Shown one piece after another: positions 1 to 5,110 of a stretch of DNA of 5,591 bases. Below the pieces are notes generated by a model. The model saw only the letters and a list, made by a program, of their open reading frames with translations, ran no database searches and had not been told where the DNA came from. The translations under genes and the position numbers were made by a program. Position 1 is the first letter of the stretch. Each line of letters starts with the position of its first letter. Source of the DNA: Deltaproteobacteria bacterium (GTDB lineage: Bacteria > Myxococcota > UBA727 > JABDBI01); assembly GCA_016764955.1 (NCBI GenBank), contig JAESQZ010000139.1:1-5591 (forward strand), in the 5' to 3' direction.

Positions 1-68
1 ATATTATTAAGATTAGTTTTCACATTGAGCTTGCTAAGTAACGGGAAGTTAGTTTCAGGAAAAAGTAA

Positions 69-704
69 TTGCTCTTTTTCACTAATCGCCAGAATGACAT
101 TATGATCCGCCAGCAAACGTTGGCGGATAAATTTGGCTGTTCACGACGTAGTATTTACCGAGCGCTCAAGCAACTTAAAGAGCAGGGCTATTTAGTTGAG
201 ACGAAGAAGCGGGAGAAGAGATGTAAAGTGTATCAGCTAAAGGCTGTCATACCAGCGAAGGCTGGTATCCAGAAAATATCTGAACCTATGCTGGATGCCA
301 GCCTCCGCTGGCATGACAAGATGGAGCTAGACCCTGGCCTTCGCCAGGGTGACAATGTTCCGCTCATCGAGATGCCCCGCCTCGCCAAATTCTACCTCGA
401 CAATTGCCGAGAAGTTTTTAAATATAATTTTCCCGAAAGCTTTGATTGGGAAAAATTCTTCCCGGAGGCGACTCATCAAATTAGACATATCGAACATCAA
501 ACCAAATTTTGGCGTCTCATGTTCGATAACTTATATCTGATTCAAGAACGCGAAACTGGCTTGCCTAGTTCTGCAAGAATTTCTAACGAGGACTCAACGC
601 TTTTTGGTATACCGTACCCGAATAAGCCGCCAGCGACGCAAATTGATATTATTTTGCGAACACGCCCAGCATATCGGCCGTATCGACCGAAGAGTAAGCG
701 TTAG
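69..704 (+). CDS. Helix-turn-helix DNA-binding protein with an in-frame repeat insertion
   Basis: Residues about 16-43 form a winged-helix/HTH segment (TLADKFGCSRRSIYRALKQL, then EQGYLVE) that resembles the HTH_36/MarR-like domains of plasmid replication initiators and phage-type regulators. A basic stretch follows (KKREKR). Residues about 60-96 (VIPAKAGIQ through LRQGDN) are not native domain sequence; they are the translation of a palindromic repeat. The C-terminal part (about 97-211) is rich in aromatic and charged residues and I recognise no family. The start is chosen as TTG at 69: a stop codon lies just before it (66-68), and AGGA at 57-60 sits 8 bases upstream as a plausible Shine-Dalgarno. 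The ATG at 102 has no such site and would cut into the region before the HTH. The N-terminus is short for a Rep-type protein, so this may be a remnant. DNA binding is inferred from the HTH; the target and role are unknown. Confidence 0.6.
   Translation: MLFFTNRQNDIMIRQQTLADKFGCSRRSIYRALKQLKEQGYLVETKKREKRCKVYQLKAVIPAKAGIQKISEPMLDASLRWHDKMELDPGLRQGDNVPLIEMPRLAKFYLDNCREVFKYNFPESFDWEKFFPEATHQIRHIEHQTKFWRLMFDNLYLIQERETGLPSSARISNEDSTLFGIPYPNKPPATQIDIILRTRPAYRPYRPKSKR
244..355. repeat. Composite dispersed palindromic repeat (VIPAKAGIQ type) inside a CDS
   Basis: Three perfect 8-bp hairpins with 4-base loops lie in a row. They are 249-256/261-268 (ATACCAGC with GCTGGTAT), 295-302/307-314 (ATGCCAGC with GCTGGCAT) and 331-338/343-350 (ACCCTGGC with GCCAGGGT). 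The block 245-272 is also an inverted copy of 291-318, with about 25 of 28 positions matching, and the third unit resembles the second in the same orientation. The flanks TGTCAT...ATCCAG and ATGACA are typical of a repeat family scattered through many proteobacterial genomes. Its length keeps the host reading frame open, adding about 37 residues. This is analogous to Rickettsia palindromic elements found within genes, though membership in that exact family is not claimed. Confidence 0.85.
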
Positions 705-944
705 ATTTTTTTAAAAAGACACTTGAAAAAATTAATTTAAGAAGTTAAAGCGCTAACTTCTATGCTTTCTTTATCTGTCTTTGCTTTGCTTCTAAGTGGC
801 TCTGGTGGTTTTGGCATAACGCCTTGAAAGCACTTGGGATAAAAGCTACGAGTGCTTGATGACGTCTCGAATATTTTTATTGGTTTTAGTATCGTCACTT
901 AGTTTAGCCCAAGGTGGGAATGAAGAACCGAGCGACTACCAGAC
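705..944. other. Intergenic stretch without a large gene
   Basis: This AT-rich gap lies between two converging transcription units. It holds the hairpin at 740-761, a 21-codon ORF (762-827, +) with a hydrophobic peptide and no visible ribosome binding site, and most of the tiny exported-peptide ORF starting at 859. Both short ORFs are leader-like, and the whole stretch could be remains of a decayed gene. Nothing else recognisable is seen on either strand. Confidence 0.5.
740..761. terminator. Hairpin, possible terminator for the minus-strand secreted-protein operon
   Basis: An 8-bp perfect stem (AGAAGTTA at 740-747 with TAACTTCT at 754-761) encloses a 6-base loop. Read on the minus strand it is followed by a T-rich stretch containing a run of six Ts. 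It lies about 185 bases beyond the stop codon of the minus-strand operon. The stem is AT-rich and the T-run is not immediate, so termination is only plausible. On the plus strand no T-run follows. Confidence 0.3.
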
Positions 945-948
945 CTAG
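859..948 (+). CDS. Possible tiny exported peptide (29 aa)
   Basis: The ORF starts with ATG and encodes 29 residues. The N-terminus (MTSRIFLLVLVSSLSLA) looks like a complete Sec signal peptide: a positive residue, a hydrophobic core, and an S-L-A cleavage site. About a dozen mature residues would remain, ending acidic (NEEPSDYQT). No lipobox cysteine is present. The upstream region has only a weak GAG a few bases before the start. Its TAG stop and the stop of the converging minus-strand gene share one CTAG tetramer at 945-948. It may be a genuine small secreted peptide, the surviving 5' end of a broken gene, or chance; nothing in it identifies a family. Confidence 0.25.
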   Translation: MTSRIFLLVLVSSLSLAQGGNEEPSDYQT

Positions 949-1397
949 AACGACGGTTGCTGTGGGTGCCATACATTTCTCATGAAATTAACAATTGAAG
1001 TTATGGCATTTTTTGAGAACTCTGAAGGATTATTATTGAACTGTACGATCGGGCTTGTATTCCCATAACCATTGCCAGTTCTAGCTGCATAGTTAACTGA
1101 CGCTAAAGATGTGACGCTGCCCCAAAATATGTCCGCCGGTAAAAAACTTAAGACAGTCGCAGCTGCCAGAGATGTTTGATAAGTTGTCCAGGCTGGATTT
1201 AAAAACGATAGACCATATAGAGCAAGCATGATGCCTCGACGGTTTTGGTTAGTAAAATCTCCTACAGCAGTGGTAGTAGAATAAATACTTGAAGCCAAAG
1301 AATTTGTGTTTTTGGGCTGAAGTGTCTGGCTGTTTGCAAAAACAGCAGATGTGGCTAAACTAAACGTAAGAAATAAAGATAACTTTGTGTTTTTCAT
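945..1397 (-). CDS. Small exported protein, unknown family (second gene of operon)
   Basis: The protein has 150 residues. Residues 1-21 are a clear Sec signal peptide (MKNTK, hydrophobic LSLFLTFSLATSAVF, then A-N-S with probable cleavage after A21). The mature part is Ser/Thr/Asn-rich. It has a moderately hydrophobic middle (about 56-103, including MLALYGLSFLNPAW and AAATVLSFLPADIFWGS) that could be one or two membrane-associated helices, and a Gly/Asn-rich segment (TGNGYGNTSP). The mature part contains no cysteine. The frame stays open 11 codons further upstream, but ATG at 1397 is chosen because a strong GGAGGT sits 8 bases before it and the signal peptide then starts correctly. The stop of the upstream gene is one base away, so the two are translationally coupled. 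I do not recognise the family; envelope or secreted location is inferred. Confidence 0.72.
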   Translation of the reverse strand: MKNTKLSLFLTFSLATSAVFANSQTLQPKNTNSLASSIYSTTTAVGDFTNQNRRGIMLALYGLSFLNPAWTTYQTSLAAATVLSFLPADIFWGSVTSLASVNYAARTGNGYGNTSPIVQFNNNPSEFSKNAITSIVNFMRNVWHPQQPSF

Positions 1398-1398
1398 A

Positions 1399-1836
1399 TT
1401 ATTTACCTCCAAATGCATATCCCAGTCCATAATTAATAACTGTAGAAGTAGTGAAGCTAGAAGCTAAACCAATAAAAAGTATTAGGATAGGGTTTGTAGT
1501 ACCCGCTAAGAAGGTTACTCCGTTTGCCAAAGCGGGAGCGGCATAATAGCTAAGCCCAGCTTGAGTTGTTGATTTAGCAACGTCTTTAGCATCATCAATA
1601 CTTGGAGGAGTCCACGCTATAATGGGCCTGATGAGTCCTTTTTCTACAATGCTACCAGCGGTGTTGCCTGCTAATTCGCTTACGAGGCCTTCTCCACCCA
1701 TATAGGATGCAGCTTGGGAAGTAGCCACATTTGAGGTAAGCACGTTTGCAGCCCTTTCAACCAAGAAGGCTCCTAAGCCCTCGGCTTGAAGGGAGGCAAC
1801 CAAAAGAAAACTGATTATAAATGTATTTCGTTTCAT
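1399..1836 (-). CDS. Small exported protein, unknown family (first gene of operon)
   Basis: The protein has 145 residues. The first 18 residues (MKRNTF, hydrophobic IISFLLVAS, then L-Q-A before E19) read as a Sec signal peptide. The mature part is Ala/Gly/Ser/Thr-rich and cysteine-free. It has an amphipathic stretch (about 20-70), a small acidic/basic segment (SIDDAKDVAK, 79-88), and a hydrophobic C-terminal half (about 97-140, including NPILILFIGLASSF) ending in GYAFGGK. Two membrane helices, or a hairpin resembling a small pilin or pore-like protein, are possible; this is shape only, not homology. The final GGK codons carry the Shine-Dalgarno of the next gene. A sigma70-like promoter lies immediately upstream, and no clear Shine-Dalgarno precedes the ATG. 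Function is unknown; joint action with its coupled neighbour is inferred. Confidence 0.7.
   Translation of the reverse strand: MKRNTFIISFLLVASLQAEGLGAFLVERAANVLTSNVATSQAASYMGGEGLVSELAGNTAGSIVEKGLIRPIIAWTPPSIDDAKDVAKSTTQAGLSYYAAPALANGVTFLAGTTNPILILFIGLASSFTTSTVINYGLGYAFGGK
1401..1411 (-). promoter_or_regulatory. Ribosome binding site inside the upstream gene's last codons
   Basis: On the minus strand the sequence TTTGGAGGTAAATAATATG places GGAGGT 8 bases before the ATG at 1397. It overlaps the F-G-G-K codons and the TAA stop of the preceding gene. This fixes the start of the second secreted-protein gene and implies coupled translation. Confidence 0.8.
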
Positions 1837-1848
1837 AGTTGATAAGCT

Positions 1849-1876
1849 AATCTACTACTGCAAATATAGATGTCAA
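1849..1876 (-). promoter_or_regulatory. Putative sigma70 promoter of the secreted-protein operon
   Basis: On the minus strand a perfect -35 hexamer TTGACA (1876-1871) is followed after 16 bases by TAGATT (1854-1849), which matches 4 of 6 consensus positions. Transcription would begin near 1842, leaving a leader of only about 6 bases before the ATG at 1836. This fits the lack of a Shine-Dalgarno there. The call rests on consensus matching alone. Confidence 0.5.
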
Positions 1877-1929
1877 TAGGCGTTGTTTTTGTGTTAAGTC
1901 ATTGAAAATTAGATATTTTTTAGAATTAG

Positions 1930-2919
1930 CTAGTATTCTTGCTTAAGATTTTGCCAATTATTTAGGTGCTTTAGTGCTAAGTGCCCAAATAAACTTAAGT
2001 TTTTAAAAGCCAGGCGCCAGGGAGCTTTTGTGCCTAGAACTAAGTTGCTTAAGGGCCTGGGCTGGGCGCCTAGCCTGCTCTTTAATTGATAGCCAGTAGG
2101 GCCTAAAGATAAAGAGCTGGCATTGGCTTGAATGGCCGACTCAATAGAATGATAGAGGAGCCTAAAGTAAATGCTATGCTTATTATCGTATTGGGGCAAA
2201 ACGCCGATTCTACCAGCATGTGACTTGCTTAAGTCTTTGAAATTAATAACAAAACCAGCTGTTTCGCCTTTAGGGCTTCTCGCGATAGTTAGCTGGGCTT
2301 GGGTCCCAAGTTGGGCAAGAGAGCTAAAATAGGCCGGGCTATGCTTAAACCAGGGTATTTTAGCGCGTTGCCAAAAAACTTCGTAAGCCTTGAATAATTC
2401 ATGCCTAATTTCATAGGGATCATGAATGGTTTCGAGACAAAACCCTGATTGCTCGAACTTTCGAATATTTTGTCGAACAGACTTACGGACAGAGGCTTTA
2501 AGCGATTTTAGATAATCATGAAAAGATTTCCAGTGGATATTAAGCTGCATATCAGGAAAGCTTGGCAGGGCTTTAAAGCCAGCCTCTTCCCAGAGTGGAA
2601 TATTAGGGTGATAGGGGTCAACATTATGCAGCAAAATCCAATCTAAATGCTTGGCCACTTGGCACTTTGGGGGCTTGGCATCAAGTAAATCGCTTTGCTC
2701 ATAAGGCTCAAAAGGAGTGCCAATGACGAGTGCTTTGGGTTTTGGCAAAAGTTTTTTGATTATTTTTGGCCACTTAGGGCTTAACGCATCGCCTATTGGA
2801 ATAGAGGCAATAAAAGAAGGCAAGCCTTCAAGCCTTTGAGTACAAATATCTAATTCAGGGTGAGTTTGGGCCAAAAAGTCAATATAGAACTGAGTCTTAA
2901 ATATGTGCTGTGGTAGCAT
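1930..2919 (-). CDS. FemAB/GNAT-like acyltransferase
   Basis: The protein has 329 residues and looks like a cytoplasmic member of the FemAB/BioF2-like GNAT superfamily (COG3146 and Acetyltransf_6 types). Supporting features are the basic helix at about 139-158 (LKASVRKSVRQNIRKFEQSG), a recurring signature of these enzymes, and a C-terminal GNAT-like core. In that core TIARSPKGETAGFVINF (211-227) reads as central strands, and PTGYQLKSRLGAQPRPLSN (274-292) matches the terminal Y-xx-K-xx-LGA pattern. Such proteins transfer acyl or aminoacyl groups; the substrate here cannot be read from sequence. No signal peptide is seen. The ATG at 2919 lacks an obvious Shine-Dalgarno and lies 6 bp from the start of the divergent holin-like pseudogene. 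An unrelated secreted-protein operon follows downstream, so its genomic setting gives no functional hint. Confidence 0.65.
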   Translation of the reverse strand: MLPQHIFKTQFYIDFLAQTHPELDICTQRLEGLPSFIASIPIGDALSPKWPKIIKKLLPKPKALVIGTPFEPYEQSDLLDAKPPKCQVAKHLDWILLHNVDPYHPNIPLWEEAGFKALPSFPDMQLNIHWKSFHDYLKSLKASVRKSVRQNIRKFEQSGFCLETIHDPYEIRHELFKAYEVFWQRAKIPWFKHSPAYFSSLAQLGTQAQLTIARSPKGETAGFVINFKDLSKSHAGRIGVLPQYDNKHSIYFRLLYHSIESAIQANASSLSLGPTGYQLKSRLGAQPRPLSNLVLGTKAPWRLAFKNLSLFGHLALKHLNNWQNLKQEY

Positions 2920-2925
2920 CAGTTT

Positions 2926-3168
2926 ATGGATAAAGCAAAAAGATTAGGACTAGCAGGTGGAATTATCTAGGGTTTGATGATGTTTATCACGACCATAATC
3001 TCCATCTATACCGGATATGGTGGTCGATTTTTAGAGGTTATGGCCAGTATTTACCCAGGCTATGATATTTCCTGAGGGGGGAGCGTCATTGGTGGTGTCT
3101 ATGGCTTTTTGGATGCCGGGATAGGCCTTTGGCTCCTTGGCTGGCTTTACACGAAGTTTGGTGAATAA
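2926..3168 (+). pseudogene. Holin-like small membrane protein, inactivated by two stop codons
   Basis: Read straight through, 2926-3168 is an 80-codon frame plus TAA. It begins MDKAKRLGLAGGII and continues after a TAG at codon 15 (2968-2970) with GLMMFITTIISIYTGYGG. A TGA at codon 50 (3073-3075) is followed by GGSVIGGVYGFLDAGIGLWL and GWLYTKFGE. The two hydrophobic helices, the central IYPGYDIS turn and the C-terminal GWLY-K match small proteins commonly annotated as bacteriophage holin in Gammaproteobacteria and other bacteria. Both stops fall where tryptophan would fit (GII-W-G and DIS-W-GGS), each one G-to-A change from TGG, and there is no frameshift. Stop-codon reassignment is unlikely, since neighbouring genes use TGG for Trp and normal stops. 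It starts 6 bp from the divergent acyltransferase and overlaps the 3' end of hisS by 22 bp. Decay therefore appears recent. Confidence 0.7.
2962..2990 (-). promoter_or_regulatory. Candidate promoter of the acyltransferase gene
   Basis: On the minus strand GTGATA (2990-2985, 4 of 6 to the -35 consensus) is separated by 17 bases from GATAAT (2967-2962, 5 of 6 to the -10 consensus). The implied start near 2955 gives a leader of about 36 bases. The site lies inside the divergent holin-like pseudogene, beside its first stop codon. Confidence 0.3.
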
Positions 3169-4433
3169 GCTGAAAGCAAATTAGACACCTGCACAAAGCG
3201 CTGCTCGCCTGAGTCGAGAGATTTAAGCTGGCCTTCGTCGCTTTCGATTTCGCGTGTGCCAAGCACTAAGACTTCTTTGGCTTTCATGCGATCAGCTCGA
3301 CGCATCTGGGCTTTGACGCTTTTTTTGCGGTGCTCAAAATCGACCCAAATATTGGCTTGTCTAAGCTTGTGAGCGATTTGAGGGATTTGTTCACGGCCTG
3401 TATCGTCTGCATAGACTAAAACCAAGTCTGGGCGTTTTTCATCTAGTGATAAGCCGTTTTCTTCGGCCAGAATTACGAGTCTCTCGATGCCTGCGGCAAA
3501 TCCGATGGCCGGGACAGACGGGCCGCCAAGTTCTTCGACCAAGTTATCATAACGACCACCAGCAGCGACGGTATTTTGGGCGCCAAGGCCAGACTCTGCA
3601 ATAAATTCAAAAACGGTTCGGGTGTAATAATCTAAGCCTCGTACGAGTTTTTTCGTGATTTCAAATTCAATGCCTAATTGTGTGAGGCCATTTTTGACGG
3701 CTTCAAAATGCTGTTTAGACTCTTCTTGCAAAAAGTCCAAAATACTGGGGGATTCATCGGCAAGCTTAGAGCAAGTTTTGTTTTTGCAATCTAAGAGTCT
3801 GAGCGTATTTGTCTCAAGTCTTCGCTGGCAATCTGAACAAAGCTGATCTCGAAGTGGCTCAAAATAGGTTCTTAAAGCTTTAAGATATTCTGCACGTTCT
3901 TGAGGTTGCCCGAGGCTATTGATGAGTAATTTAATTTTACCAATGGGTAGGCTTAAGAGCCATTGGTGTAGCATGCTCAAGAGCTCTACGTCGGCAGTAG
4001 GTGCGTCAGTGCCAAAAAACTCGGCGCCGACTTGGGTAAATTCGCGCAAACGGCCCTTTTGGGGGCGTTCACGTCTGAACATGGGGCCGACATAAAAGAC
4101 TTTGCACTCTTGCTCTTGTGTGAGCTTATGATGTTCTAAGAGAGCTCGTACGGTACCAGCTGTGTTTTCTGGGCGCATGCAAATAGGGGTGCCATCGCGA
4201 TCTTCCAAGGCATACATTTCTTTGCTGACAATATCGGTGGTTTTACCCACGCTTCGTACAAAGAGGCTGAGCTCTTCTAAAACAGGCGTTTGGACTTGAG
4301 AAAAGCCATAGCTTTCAAATGCTTGCAGGGCTTTTTGGGTGATCCAGCGCCTGGCTTGGAGTTCTTTGGAGAATAGGTCGTTCATGCCTTTCATGATGGC
4401 GACTAGAGTGGCACTGCCTTCACAAATGGTCAA
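3147..4433 (-). CDS. hisS: Histidyl-tRNA synthetase
   Basis: This cytoplasmic class II enzyme charges tRNA-His with histidine using ATP. It has 428 residues, normal for the family. Diagnostic parts are the N-terminal KGMNDL (family RGMNDxLP), motif 1 near YGFSQVQTPVLEE (42-54), and motif 2 at GPMFRRERPQKGRLREFTQ (116-134). Further on are the histidine motif LVRGLDYYTRT (263-273), AGGRYDNLVEELGG (291-304), and motif 3 PAIGFAAGIERL (308-319). The anticodon-binding domain covers about 334-428. An insert carries four cysteines (CSDC at 199-202, C216, C221), a pattern seen in some HisRS proteins and possibly metal-binding. The start is uncertain: TTG at 4433 gives the usual stretch before KGMND but has AGGA directly abutting it, while ATG at 4394 would give a very short N-terminus without a Shine-Dalgarno. 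It diverges from the GST gene over 23 bp. Confidence 0.97.
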   Translation of the reverse strand: MTICEGSATLVAIMKGMNDLFSKELQARRWITQKALQAFESYGFSQVQTPVLEELSLFVRSVGKTTDIVSKEMYALEDRDGTPICMRPENTAGTVRALLEHHKLTQEQECKVFYVGPMFRRERPQKGRLREFTQVGAEFFGTDAPTADVELLSMLHQWLLSLPIGKIKLLINSLGQPQERAEYLKALRTYFEPLRDQLCSDCQRRLETNTLRLLDCKNKTCSKLADESPSILDFLQEESKQHFEAVKNGLTQLGIEFEITKKLVRGLDYYTRTVFEFIAESGLGAQNTVAAGGRYDNLVEELGGPSVPAIGFAAGIERLVILAEENGLSLDEKRPDLVLVYADDTGREQIPQIAHKLRQANIWVDFEHRKKSVKAQMRRADRMKAKEVLVLGTREIESDEGQLKSLDSGEQRFVQVSNLLSAYSPNFV

Positions 4434-4456
4434 TCCTGTGCCATAGACTTGAAGAT

Positions 4457-5110
4457 ATGGCTAGTTCAAAAGCACCTCCATTTACATTGTATGAATACAG
4501 AGCTTCGCCTTTTTGCGTGGCAGTTCGAATTGCCCTAAATGAATGCGAGCAAAATTTTACCCCTAGGGAAGTAGACCCTCAAAAGCCCAGAACAGCGGCT
4601 TTCTTGCGTAGAAGCCCATTTGGCAGGCTGCCAGCTTTGGTAGAGCATCGCCCAAGTGGGGAGCTTTCCATTTTTGAGTCGCCTTCTATTTTGCTCTTTT
4701 TGGCGGAGCGATTTGAAAACTCCAACTTGAGCTTTAGTGATTTAAGTTCTAAGGCTCAGGCGCTTTCTTGGTTGAATTTCCTGTCTTCTGGTTTTGGGGA
4801 GCTTTTGTGGCGTGTTCTCACAGAGTCTCATATCTATGAGGGCGAAGATGGTAGACCAAAAATATTGCAAACTTTTCATGAAGAGTTGGAGCGTCAGCTG
4901 GGTGTTTTAGATAAGCATCTTGCGCGTAGAGCTTTTTTGGCTGGTGACTACTCAGTTGCAGATACTTTAGCGACGCCGTTATTGGATTTGCTGCCTAAGG
5001 TCAAAGACTTAGATATGGATGCTTACCCGCATGTGATTTCCTGGCGGGATCGTTTGCGCTCTCGGCCGAGTTATAAAGCTGCGTGGCCTCAAGAAAAAAC
5101 TGAGAAGTGA
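4457..5110 (+). CDS. Glutathione S-transferase family protein
   Basis: The 217-residue protein has the two-domain GST layout. The N-terminal thioredoxin-like domain (about 9-86) contains LYEYRASPFC (11-20), where Ser17 or Cys20 is the likely thiol-activating residue. It also has the cis-proline loop FGRLPAL (55-61) and the glutathione gamma-glutamyl contact FESPSI (73-78). The helical C-terminal domain (about 96-210) carries the N-capping box SVAD inside FLAGDYSVADTLATPLL (160-176) and ends with the usual RPSYKAAW. It probably conjugates or reduces glutathione-linked substrates in the cytoplasm; the substrate is unknown. The ATG at 4457 has only a weak GAAG upstream. The gene diverges from hisS and its last 22 bp overlap the 3' end of thiL. 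Confidence 0.9.
   Translation: MASSKAPPFTLYEYRASPFCVAVRIALNECEQNFTPREVDPQKPRTAAFLRRSPFGRLPALVEHRPSGELSIFESPSILLFLAERFENSNLSFSDLSSKAQALSWLNFLSSGFGELLWRVLTESHIYEGEDGRPKILQTFHEELERQLGVLDKHLARRAFLAGDYSVADTLATPLLDLLPKVKDLDMDAYPHVISWRDRLRSRPSYKAAWPQEKTEK

Noticed and set aside
349..540. 63-codon open frame on the plus strand
   Set aside because: It lies in another frame of the HTH gene, begins inside the repeat and shows no domain or ribosome binding site.
674..711. Imperfect hairpin then a T-run near the end of the HTH gene
   Set aside because: The stem has a mismatch and the T-run begins about 14 bases after it, so it is not a standard intrinsic terminator.
762..827. 21-residue hydrophobic ORF on the plus strand
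   Set aside because: It has no Shine-Dalgarno and is too short and low in complexity to support as a gene; noted only in the intergenic entry.
2926..3168. Alternative genetic code (TAG or TGA read as Trp)
   Set aside because: Neighbouring genes encode Trp with TGG and terminate at TAG, TAA and TGA, so simple gene decay is far more likely.
3655..3846. 63-codon open frame on the plus strand, opposite hisS
   Set aside because: It is the antisense of well-conserved HisRS sequence and has no independent coding signal.
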